A stretch of 64,000 bases of DNA from Stereum hirsutum FP-91666 SS1 (Eukaryota; Basidiomycota; Agaricomycetes; Russulales; Stereaceae). Made by a program: the position numbers and the translations under genes. Every line of letters starts with the position of its first letter. The first letter of the stretch is position 1. The DNA lies in the NCBI RefSeq assembly GCF_000264905.1, contig NW_006763143.1:1415314-1479313 (forward strand), read 5' to 3'. This document shows positions 10,424 to 20,334 of the stretch, in pieces. The notes under the pieces were generated by a model. It did not search any database, was not told where the DNA came from, and worked only from the letters and a program-made list of their open reading frames with translations.

Positions 10424-11318
10424 CTAAGCCAACGCCTCCCCGATCGTGAAGTGCACATGATCCCCCTCTCCGAGCGTCAACCTCACAGGCAACCTCGGGT
10501 CAATCCTGATAGGTGCACTGTTTCCGATGTAAAAGTCGCCCCGACTGAAGTTGCGCGTGATAGCTGCGGCTTCGTCCTCCGTGAGCGGTCGTGGACGCTT
10601 CGACGGGCGGAATGTAGAGGTCGAGGCGCCGGTGTAGGCGCCGTTGTACTCGTAGTACTGTTGGTGCGTGAGGTTGGGCGGAACAGGGTAGGGCATGGCG
10701 GGAGGAGCGAAGGGGATGGTGGGTTGGGCTGTGCGAAAGTATAGCCTCCGCGTAAATAGGGGCATGCATGAGAGCGTGGAGAAATACGTACCGGACGCGT
10801 GCGACGAAGTGTCGATGGCATTGTTGGTGCTGCTGCTGCCGTTGTTGTTGTTGTTGCTCGGGGTCGACGAGTCAGGATCTGGGTAGGTGCAGCTCGCCCC
10901 GAGACCGCGCTTCAGGCAGCTCTGTGGGTATTGTGCAAAGACCGGTCCCACGCGTGAGATGACAGCAAAGCGATCAAGAAAACGACGATGGGCCTACCTG
11001 GCATGGGAGCACCTCGCTACACCTAGTCTTGCCAGAATGGCAGGCCGTACAAGCGCGTCTGACTGCAGGAGCTTTAGCTGTCGAACGATGGTATAAGCGG
11101 GAAAGAGAGAGAAACGGTGAGGAAATCTACTTGCGTTTGCGGGGGCTCTCTGAGGACGACTGACCGCCCTGCTGCTGCTGTTGTTGTTGCTGTTGGTGCT
11201 GTTGGTGCTGGTGCTGCTGGTGGGCGAGCTGCTGTTCGGCGAGGAGTTGCTGCTGGTGGAGGTGCTGGGTGTCGATCGACGGCGGGGCCGCGTCCTGGGC
11301 CGGCTGGGACTCGGACAT
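10424..11318 (-). CDS. Zn(II)2Cys6 binuclear cluster transcription factor, small
   Basis: Probable nuclear DNA-binding regulator of 227 aa. The four exons are 11318..11135, 11062..10998, 10921..10792 and 10728..10424. The N-terminus is Gln/His-rich, with an almost pure polyQ run encoded by CAG/CAA at about 11161-11250. The Zn cluster is assembled across two introns: CTACHSGKTRC then SEVLPCQSCLKRGLGASC, spacing C-x2-C-x6-C-x5-C-x2-C-x6-C as in Gal4-type proteins. No fungal_trans middle domain follows, so the protein is short. It ends with an Asn/Ser linker and a conserved-looking tail (LTEDEAAAITRNFSRGDFY). The first intron is best read with a GC donor (GCAAGT). A GT donor at 11164 is possible and would remove ten residues. 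It is divergent from a bHLH gene. Confidence 0.85.
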
Positions 11319-11585
11319 GGAGGGCGGTTGGCGGGCAAGGGCGGCGAGCGAGGCGTCCGTGCGCCGTTCGGTCCTCTCAACGCCTTATAATCCTCCGCCG
11401 TCCCGGAAACTATCCTTTATTAGCTAATTTCTCCCCGTCCGTGTGACCCGAGCGCTCGGCAATCCCGCACCGGTTCCGGTATCTCTCCCGGCAATTGGAC
11501 CTCGCCGAGACCGGACTGGACTTGTCCTCGACCACTTCCGCTCAATTGGCTTTACCCCACACTTGCTCTCCTACCACCACCATCG

Positions 11586-12386
11586 ATGACAACCATGTCT
11601 TCTTCGTCTTCAAGGCCCTTCGACCAGCCCCCGGTTCCCTTCGACAACTTCGAGTTCACCTTCGATCCCTCCCTCAGCGCACTCTTCCCCTCGCCAGCCC
11701 CGCTGCCATCCTCTGCAGGCCTCTTCTCTGCCTCAGAGGAGACCGACATCCTTGGTTTTCTCGACAACTTCAACTGGGAATTTGACTCTAATGCTCTTCC
11801 ACCCGGTCAACTTGATTCTGCGCCTCCAGCACCCCTCCCATATCCCTTTCATACAAACTCACTTCCGAATGGGCACGAACCACCACATCCATCGTCTTTG
11901 TTCGCTACCGAGGGTTCGATGTCACATCTGCACATGAACGGCGATGCTTCCCGTCCATCCTCATCACGGACGCGCTCTTCCCCAACATCACCCGTAGAGC
12001 CTTCGACGCCGAAGACAAACGGACGCACCGGCACGAGCAATGGCAAAGCTAAAGCCAAAACCGGACCTAAAGCACCACTCCTATCCACTCCCCAGAAACG
12101 TCTAAACCACATCATGTCCGAGCAGAAACGGCGGAACGCCATCCGCGAAGGCTACGCCCAACTCACCACTCTACTCGCCCCTGCCGGTGCTCCTCCAGGC
12201 ACTGGGATGCCTACGCGAGGAAGGCCAAAGGGGAGCGGGAGCAGGAGTAAGGGGAATACGAAGGGCAAGAGTGGTGTGCTGTTCAGGGCGGTAGAATATT
12301 GTCATTGGTTGGAGGATGGAATTGAGGCGTTGAGGGCGGAGGTGTTGAGGGTGGAAGCGGCGGCCGGGATACATGGCATACCTTGA
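11586..12386 (+). CDS. bHLH transcription factor
   Basis: A 266-aa intronless protein, or 263 aa if the second ATG is used. The first 150 residues are Ser/Pro/Phe-rich and acidic, like an activation region. The basic region and helix 1 are KRLNHIMSEQKRRNAIREGY, with the E-box contact residues His, Glu and Arg in the usual positions (H..SEQKRR). A long Gly/Arg/Lys loop of about 35 residues separates helix 1 (AQLTTLLAP) from helix 2 (VLFRAVEYCHWLEDGIEALRAEV). This loop is longer than in most bHLH proteins. Helix 2 continues as a short leucine-rich stretch. The start codons of this gene and the Zn2Cys6 gene are 267 bp apart and diverge, so they could be coregulated. The target genes cannot be deduced. 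Confidence 0.88.
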   Translation: MTTMSSSSSRPFDQPPVPFDNFEFTFDPSLSALFPSPAPLPSSAGLFSASEETDILGFLDNFNWEFDSNALPPGQLDSAPPAPLPYPFHTNSLPNGHEPPHPSSLFATEGSMSHLHMNGDASRPSSSRTRSSPTSPVEPSTPKTNGRTGTSNGKAKAKTGPKAPLLSTPQKRLNHIMSEQKRRNAIREGYAQLTTLLAPAGAPPGTGMPTRGRPKGSGSRSKGNTKGKSGVLFRAVEYCHWLEDGIEALRAEVLRVEAAAGIHGIP

Positions 12387-13071
12387 GATTCGGATCCATG
12401 ACTTGACCTCGTTAGCATATTCCTTTGCTTGGTCGGTTCAGAATAAATCTAACTTGATTATTCACAGCCAGGTACCTCTGTCCCGTCCCATAATCTGTAT
12501 CTCGAGCAGCAGCCTACGTGGCCTAGTGGGTGGCACATAATGCCTCACACACTTTGTGCTTTGAATGTCACAACCAAGCTATATCAATGCACACTTGTAC
12601 TAGTAGATCCTTACGTTGTACACTATTGTATCTTAAGACTAACACGCTGGCCGTTCCTATGCAAGGAGTCTTGTGCGCGGTCAGATCCAGACATATGTAC
12701 GACGAACGTGGGCCACATTTTGGCGTCACCCGATGAACAAATCCAGTGTCAAGCAATGTCTTCACAAAACTGAATCAATTCTCTAATATTACAATCATAA
12801 GCCATGCAAAGCAACAAGAAAATACAATACGTTACATCGTGCGTACATGTAATCCGTGAAATCGGGTCCGAAAACAAACCAACAAGGTAGATCGTGAGGT
12901 AAATTTAGTCAAAGCGTTAGTACAGTAGAACCATCTGAATTGGTGACGTCGCACGCGTAGAGTAGCACCGTCCGTCGGTGAGTATTTGGGCAAGCAAGTA
13001 GGTACGATGCCCGTCAAACGTAGGCTGTCCTGAAGAGCACCTCGAGTGTCCAGCAAAAGACTCTCATACAT
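12387..13071. other. Intergenic region between convergent bHLH and H+-ATPase genes
   Basis: About 685 bp between convergent genes. AT-rich, with no supported gene. An AATAAA-like motif (AGAATAAATC) follows the bHLH stop at about 12440 and could serve as its poly(A) signal. Confidence 0.5.
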
Positions 13072-16000
13072 CTACTTCTTCTCCTCCGGCTTCTTCTCGT
13101 CAGCCGTGCCGTTTCTAAGAATAGTGAAGAGGTAATTCAGTATTTAAAGTCAAGATCATTGGAGCGTCGGGCCCCGATGGAGACTCACTCCGCGTTTCCG
13201 GCGCCTTCTTCCCTGTGAAGATAGAAGTAAGAACATGTGGTTAGCACAAGGCTGAGAGGACGATGGGAAGGTAAAGGGGTACGCACCCTGGTTCGAAGCG
13301 GAAGAAATCGTCTCCGCCGGACGTGCGTTGGTGTACGAGGGTTAATCTTCTTAGGTTGGTGAGGAAGTCTTCCTTGGTCTTGTTGCGTGTGCCGCGCTGG
13401 ACACACACGAAAAAAAAAACCCCATGAGCATCTGGACTAGAGAGAACGACAAAGAGGACAAAAACTCACTGTCGATTTTCCGAGACGGTCGAGCCACTAA
13501 CAAAAAATGCGATAGTGTGAGAGGAGTACATACACAGAATGACCGAGAACCGACTTACGGGGATCTTGTCGAGGATAAAGTACACAAGCGCGAGGATGAT
13601 CGTGACTCCGAACGAGTACGCCCACACCCTGACGATCGTCACGATGTCGGTGTGTCCATTGTGTGGCTGATCTCCGGATATCCAACCAAAGATGGCGAAT
13701 ATGCTTGCGAGGATGTCGATGCCGAAGATGGCGCCCACGAGCTGCCAAGAGGGCCAGGTACCGGAACCACGAGTAACGAAGATCAACCAGTTCTGAAAGA
13801 AAAGGACGGGCAATTTAAGTAAAGTGTCAAGGCGTTGGAGAGTGGCTAATACGTACCTCGGTCAGAGCTACCTCCAAGAAGAGGATCTCTTGCACTGATC
13901 CCCAGTTGGCGATGAGACCTCCTTTGTTCCCATCCGGACTCAAGAACAAGGTGCCCCTCAAAATCCAGGTTCCTACAAGCGTGACACGGTCAGTTACGAA
14001 CGTAGACATTCAAAGAATGATGGTTGGACGAACCGGCAGCAAGCAACGCTCCAAGGATCGTGCTCATAATCCAGATCTTCGGCAGCTGCCACTCTACCGG
14101 TGCCTTCGCATGCGGCGCATTGTCGTATGCAATGGCAATGGTGCCTAAGTCTGCGAACAAGGCGATGAAGACGATGAGGTCGGCACGGATGGTTTCGTTG
14201 AGTACAATCATGGAGATGGTCAGGTATATCTCGAGATGTAGACAGAGTGCGATACGGTAGACGATGTAGGCTGCACCGTTGGATCGATAAGTATCTCACG
14301 CGAAGTTTAACGAAGCGTAGAACAACGTACCCTTCATGCGGTGGAAAATCTGGCGAGCAACCTTGATAGAAGTTATGATAGTCGAAAGACCCTCATCCAA
14401 GAAGACAACGTCAGCTGCACTGCGAGCAGCATCCGAAGCACCTTCGACGGCGATACCACAGTCCGCACGCTTCAGAGATGGTGCATCGTTTACACCGTCA
14501 CCAGTCATGGCAGTAAGATGGCCACGGTTCTGCAGCATCTCCACCACTTGATATTTCTGCAACGTAAATCATTAATGAGTACAGTATCATTTTACGGCGA
14601 ACAAGATGAAGCTTACATGTTCAGGGGCGACTTCTGCGAAGCCATCTGCGCTCTCAATAAAGTCGTGGACCTACGCATCAAGATGTGTGAGCCAACGCTA
14701 TGAAAGTGCCCAGAAAGAGCTTGCACACCTCAGAACCAGCCATTCCTCCCGTGATCAACCTTTCAGAGTCGTACACATGCGTCCCGAGAGCAAGCTGTTT
14801 ACAGGTCTCGATGGCGATGGCGACGGCGTCACCCGTCAACATCTTGACCTTCACACCGAGTTCTCCGGCTTCGGCAATGGTCTACGGATGGAAGTACGTG
14901 AAACGGACATTATCTTCGCCGCAGTATTGGAAGAGAAGGGCAGGGGGAGAGTGCTAACCTGTGCGGTATCCGAACGGGGTGGATCGAACATGGGCAGCAA
15001 CCCAAGAATCTTCCATTCGCCTCCATTCTCTTGACACGCGACACCAAGAGTCCTAAATCCACGGTGTGCGAATTCCTGCGTCTTCTCCTTGTACAAATCT
15101 TGAAGTTCCTTTGACGCCTTCGTCAACCTCAGAATTCTACAACATCATATCAGCAATCAGTCATGCTCCCTCCGAAGATGTACAGTATGGGAGCGCTCAC
15201 GCGTTTGGGGCACCCTTTGCACAAGTATATCTCCTTCCATCTCTCTCGACCTCAGCCGTAATGCGCTTCGAGACCGGGTCGAAGGGAGTGAACTTGTGTG
15301 TCGTCCATCCGCCCTGTATAAAGGCCAAAGGTGAGCCTCCGTAGGACGCTTTCGATGGCGCAGAGTGACTTGCCGTGAGCATTTCTCTTGCCTTGGGATA
15401 GTCCTTCAGAGTCGTAACAGTAACCTTGTCGATAGGGTCAAGCGCCTTGATGTTATGCGAGGACGCGAGCACAGCAACCGTTAACCTATGAGAGAAGATA
15501 CACTCAACCAAGGAAGACTCAGTGGACAAAATTAGATGACATACATCCAGTTCAGATCGACACCCTCAGCGGCCCAAGCTATACAAGTAAAAGAGTAGTC
15601 AGTGTTCAGTACTATGACAAAAGCAACCAGATAAAACAAAGGCATACGTTCATGCACACTAAGCTGGTTCGCTGTAAGTGTCCCAGTCTTATCTGTACAG
15701 AGCACATCCACTCCAGCCAAACTCTCGATAGCCGTGAGCTTCTGAACGATAGCCTTCTTGCGAGCGAGGAAAGCCGCACCGACGGCCATAGTCGTGGTGG
15801 TGACGCATGGAAGACCGACGGGCACTCCGATGATGAGGAAAATCAGGGTGTAGACGAGAAGATTGTTATCGGAGGGTGTGGCGATATTGACTCCACGGAA
15901 GAATCCACCTAGAAAATTAAAATAAATAAGCTATTTGTGTGGACGCCCGAACATCAGTAGACTGGCCTATCCAGACTGCGAACAACCAGACCACGACGCT

Positions 16001-17659
16001 GTTGAAAAGTAGAATATGAGCGCTATTCCACGGTGAGACTATTATGTGGTATTTAGACGTACAGGACAAGGAGCGTGGTTCCGATGCTGGTCATCACCCT
16101 CTGGAAGTGACCTTCTCCAGACCCGAGATTGACGAGCCGTGCCGTATTTCCCACGAATGTCTCCTTTGCGATGTTGCTTACCACCTGAAAAACAACAAAT
16201 TAGCAGGAGAAGGCGAGGCGATTGCGCGGATACGAACCATGTAAGCCTTGCCACGCTTGGCACCCGTGGTGTAATAGAGGGTATCGCCGATATACTTGTC
16301 TACTGCCAGACTCTCGCCGGTGATGGCGGACTGATCACAAGAGAGGATAGAGGGCCCCTTATCGACCTTGTTCTCGTCCCCTTCCTCCCTTTCTTCCTTC
16401 TTGTCCTCACCGTCCTGTGCGTGCTTGGAGTCGCTACGAGCACTGGATGCGTCGCCGTTATTCTGAGCACCACCTACAGACAACGAGATAGATGTTAACA
16501 TCAATGGGAGGACAATAATGAAAACATATCCACCTTTAGCACCGCTTTGACCGCGCTTGTCAAGGATGGATTTGGCCTGTGAACGGTCTTTATCCTCGTA
16601 AGCGGCAACGATCTGAAGTGCAGACGTTAGTTCATCATTTAGAGCCATTATCCTGAAGAAAGCCACGAACGTGCCCATCAGCGGGGATAGTGCTTCCCTC
16701 CTCCACGACGACAATGTCGCCTGGAACAAGTTCGCGCGCTTCGATCTCCTGTTCTTTTCCACCGCGAACGACCACGGCCTTCATAGCAATGCCTGCCTTG
16801 AGCTGCTCGACGATGTCGCCTGCCTGCTTTTCTTGATACCATCCGACGAAAGCGTTCAGTGCTAAGATGCCGATCTGCAGGAAAACGTGGTATATTAGGG
16901 GCGTATGAATATTGCAAAATTTTGAGCATGCGTACGATAACACCGAAGTCGATCCAGTCACGCAAGCCAGCAGCTAGGAGTACTGCGAGCTCCATAGTCT
17001 ACAACGTAGTGAAGAATATCGTAAGGCCGGGCAGGAAAAAGATGAGCAGGAGGAAGAGTAATTACGTATAATATTGGCCCTCTGAAGTAGGACACGACCT
17101 GCAAAGGGAAGACGTCAGAACAAGGGCGAAACGTTCATTCCAATAAAACGACATGCCTTGAGTATTGGGTTCTCCCTCGGACTGTAAAGCATCCTCAGTA
17201 ATGGGAACAAGATGGGAGAATGAAGAACACACACCTTTCCAGCTCGTTGTATCCAAATTTGCTTCTCCGAGAGGTAATGTCCTCCTCCGCGAGCCCCTTT
17301 GTCATGTCCGTCTCAAGCCACGAAGGGGGGACCTTCTTCTGTCCATCCTTTTCGACGGGCACCTTCTTCCAAGGAGCATACCAGAGCCTCCTCTTCTCGA
17401 CCTCTTCGTCATCTCCGTCGCCATCATCACCTTTGTGTTTTTGTTTCTTCGCCTCTACATCGATATACTTGAGGAGACGCGTATACTCATCGCCTTCGTC
17501 AAGATCCTCGTCTTCGTCTTCCTCCTCTGGAATGGCGTTATTACGCTGCTTCTCCATCTCCGGGTCGCCTTGCTCAACATCGTGACTTGGACTACCTCTA
17601 TTCTTCTCGTCCGTTTTGGCCGCAGCCTCGTTCCGTACGTTGCCCGACGAGGCAGACAT
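13072..17659 (-). CDS. P3A-type plasma-membrane H+-transporting ATPase
   Basis: Proton pump of the Pma1 type that energises the plasma membrane. I read 23 exons and 22 introns, about 1,060 aa. The acidic N-terminus carries [20 protein letters not shown]. Membrane and actuator segments include [33 protein letters not shown] and [13 protein letters not shown]. The phosphorylation site is [16 protein letters not shown], and the hinge is [20 protein letters not shown]. The nucleotide-binding domain shows KGAPNAILRL. The C-terminus ([21 protein letters not shown] and a Lys/Glu-rich end) looks like a regulatory tail. Two introns use GC donors (17156..17099 and 15966..15909). Between IPADGH and [12 protein letters not shown] there are about 60 extra, highly charged residues absent from yeast Pma1. 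Family and function are secure; the exact exon edges are hand-drawn. Confidence 0.93.
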
Positions 17660-17893
17660 AACGAGTGGTTGGATCGGGAGTGCTTATGAACAGAAAAGGA
17701 AACGGGAGAGCCAAAATGCGTGTGCGAGGACAGGTGCGAAGGGGTGGAAGTCGCAAGCGTTCGAGGACAGCGTTGCGCGCTGTTTGCCACATTTTATTGT
17801 GGAGAAGGATGGTGATGCGGATGACGTCTAGGAGTGCGAAAGGAATGCTATTGATAGACGGGTGGAGTTGAAGGCGCATTTAGACGGCGAGCC

Positions 17894-18016
17894 AATAGAC
17901 CGTATCTGCGAGTGAATTTTTGACCTCGCTAAAGCTCGCTAAGGCCCAACGGGACGCGACGATTGGCCCGATCGCAGTTTTAAAGCCGTTTTAAACGGTT
18001 GCAGATACGGTCTAAT
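17894..18016. mobile_element. MITE-like element, 123 bp, with 16-bp terminal inverted repeats
   Basis: The left end AATAGACCGTATCTGC (17894-17909) and the right end GCAGATACGGTCTAAT (18001-18016) are reverse complements with one mismatch. The interior is non-coding and carries repeated CTCGCTAA words and a near-palindromic AAAGCCGTTTTAAACGG. Size and ends fit a non-autonomous DNA transposon. No clear long target-site duplication is seen; a 2-bp duplication cannot be excluded. A related partial copy lies at 21800-21864. It sits in the promoter side of the H+-ATPase gene, about 235 bp upstream of its ATG. Confidence 0.7.
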
Positions 18017-18773
18017 ATGCTGCTGCCCAAAAGGCGCAAACACAATCGGTACACGATGAACAAGACGCCGCCAACCGCACTGCGGGAACATGACGTCAGT
18101 CGAAACGGTTCGGAAATGTTGACGATCCGTGCATCAATTTGACTTGCGTTCAAAGCCAAGAACTGCAAAGTGAGATTGCCCAAAGTGAGGTGCCAAGACA
18201 ACATTGTCCTAGACCGTTCGTCAAGCTCACACTAGAGAATGAGGAGAGCAAAGCCAACGTCGTAAAGAAGGACGCAACACAGAAATATAGCTCGGACACA
18301 CCGTTCTGACTGCATACTGAGCCCCGCGTCCATGACGTCAATTCATCATAACCGCAAGGTTAGGTCCTTGAGGGTTTTGGCACCATCCGCGGTGATGAGC
18401 TCATGGTAGTACATAATGCTCTGGAAGGGTCGAACGGCGGTCCTTTCATAGGGGCAGTATGATGGCGTTTATGTGGCGTGCACGGCAGCCGTCACATACT
18501 GGGCTATAGAGACTCGGTTGCCAGTCTGGCGTGCACGGCTATATATAACTTTTGTGGATTTGCGTGGCCCAACTACCGACATAAATAAATATATGATACA
18601 TATGTGTGCTGAGAAAGTTAGAAAGTTAGACATAGAGTACGATGAGGCACAAATGAAGCACTTACCCCGTACATCCGTAAAATCTGATAGATATCGAAAG
18701 GCTCAGGGGAAATTGAGAAAAGATTGGATCCCTGGATGCACCGCACGAAACAAGAGCACCCAAACATTCCGAC
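18017..18773. other. Intergenic region, no gene seen
   Basis: About 750 bp between the MITE and the MYND gene's 3' end. It contains an AT-rich stretch (ACATAAATAAATATATGATACATATG type, about 18580-18605) but no supported ORF, RNA gene or repeat. Confidence 0.5.
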
Positions 18774-19873
18774 TTAATTGAGCACCTTCTTTGTAACCTT
18801 CAGCAGCTCATACCACTTGTCCGCACTCTCCTTGTTGTCTGGGATCATCTTCATAATAATGACCTGCTTCAATATATGATACTCTCCAGAACTCAACTCG
18901 CCTGGTCTCCGTACCACCTTCGTGCCCAACAACTGTGGAAAATCGGAAGGCATCTGAAGTGTATCGAAGAAAGTCTCGAGTGGCTCGAGTGCTTTAGCGA
19001 AGTCCTCATCGGAGGATGATTTTTGACGGATGTGGGCGATCTCGTGCAGGAAGAAGAGACGGGTGATGGAAGCAGTTGTGTGCGAGAGAGGGGGTAGAGA
19101 GTTAGGGTTGGGATAGGTCAACGATGGTGAAAGAGTGTAGGCTAAAAGAAGGAGAATCAGGTCATGACTGATGGAATAACGATGAGGGAAGACTGGCATA
19201 CCTGCGAGGTCTTTAATGACAGGCAGCTCCCTGGCTTGAGCTTTTGAAAGGGGCCCCGCCTTTTCAGCCTCCTTTTGGATAGAAACAAACATTACTATCC
19301 GCTGAAAATTCATCAATATCAACAGACGGACCTCCAATTCGTTCCATACCCTTCCCAACATCTCTCTCGACCTTGCGACCTCCGCATCTAGTTCTTCAAC
19401 CGGTACAAAACTGATAGGTAGTTCTATAGGCTCAGATGGTAATAAGGAGCAGTCCACTTTATGCTTTTTCCAGTCTCGCCTAATAGAAAATATGATAAAC
19501 ATTTACGACGATCAAGTAGGTGCAGGAATCCTGGAGAGCGTGAACGTACTTCTGACATCGGGAACTCTAGAGGGGAAGATGAGAAACCGCAAGATCAATA
19601 TCAAGACTCGGCATCATCAAAGACTGAATCAACTTCAAATCAACTTACACAGTAAAACCTGTTCTTACAGATAGAACATCGTTTCAGAGACTCATCACCC
19701 TCGGGCGTCTTACTACAGACTTGACAATCATCTCTGTTCTCTTTTGGCCGACAGAGCTTCGCTGTCGGGGAGAACGTGCCAGTAGATGTCACCAGAGCTT
19801 TTGATTTCTTCTTGTTCAAAAAGAGAAGAAATATGGCAAAGAGGCCGAAGAACAAATAAAGGAGTATACTCAT
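18774..19873 (-). CDS. Membrane-anchored MYND zinc-finger protein
   Basis: The protein starts with a transmembrane segment (MSILLYLFFGLFAIFLLFLN) directly followed by a basic stop-transfer stretch (KKKSK). A MYND zinc finger is then assembled from three exons. Exon 1 (19873..19649) gives CQVCSKTPEGDESLKRCSIC and ends FYC. A 17-nt exon 2 (19566..19550) gives SSRCQ. Exon 3, from 19479, gives KRDWKKHKVDC. MYND fingers bind proline-rich peptides. The rest is helical and includes HEIAHIRQKSSSDEDFA. A 60-nt segment around 19270-19330 can be read through in frame or spliced as an intron (GTCCGT..CAAAAG); I prefer splicing. A further intron precedes AYTLSPSLTYPNP. Most fungal MYND proteins are soluble, so the anchor is unusual. 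Function unknown. Confidence 0.8.
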
Positions 19874-19982
19874 TGCGAGCGGAAGGAAGAAAACGTGTCG
19901 CGTTGGGCCACACGCGGAGTGCGCGAGCTTCGACATAGAGTCACATCGTGAGATAGAGATCGTCACAGTGACCGATCGCGTT

Positions 19983-20022
19983 GAGTCGCGTCAGGTCGCG
20001 TCTAGTCGCGTCCAGTCGCGTC
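19983..20022. repeat. Short tandem repeat, four copies of a 10-bp GTCGCGTC unit
   Basis: Four consecutive decamers share the core GTCGCGTC with two variable bases each (GA, AG, TA, CA prefixes). Further partial units flank it (GATCGCGTT before, CTGTCGCGC after). It lies about 110 bp upstream of the MYND gene's ATG, in its likely promoter. Confidence 0.8.
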
Positions 20023-20334
20023 ACGTTGCCCCTGTCGCGCTCGCTGATCATCTCACTGTATTCTCAGTTGTCTCTTCTTCGTCGATCCTCCTCTTAACAA
20101 CTCGAACCAGTTCAGACGATGATCTCATATCTTTGCCCCTATGTTCAATGAACGAGGTTCACACCAGCTGATTACTATGGACATGAAGATTCTTGAAGAC
20201 CACTGCATGATCCAGAACGTACATACAATTTCAAGCTCGATGTGAGAAATTTAGCATACAGAAAGACCATAAATACCTTGTGATACACTTCTTCGTTACA
20301 ACAGATATCACTTCTTGTTCTGTTCCACCTGTGC

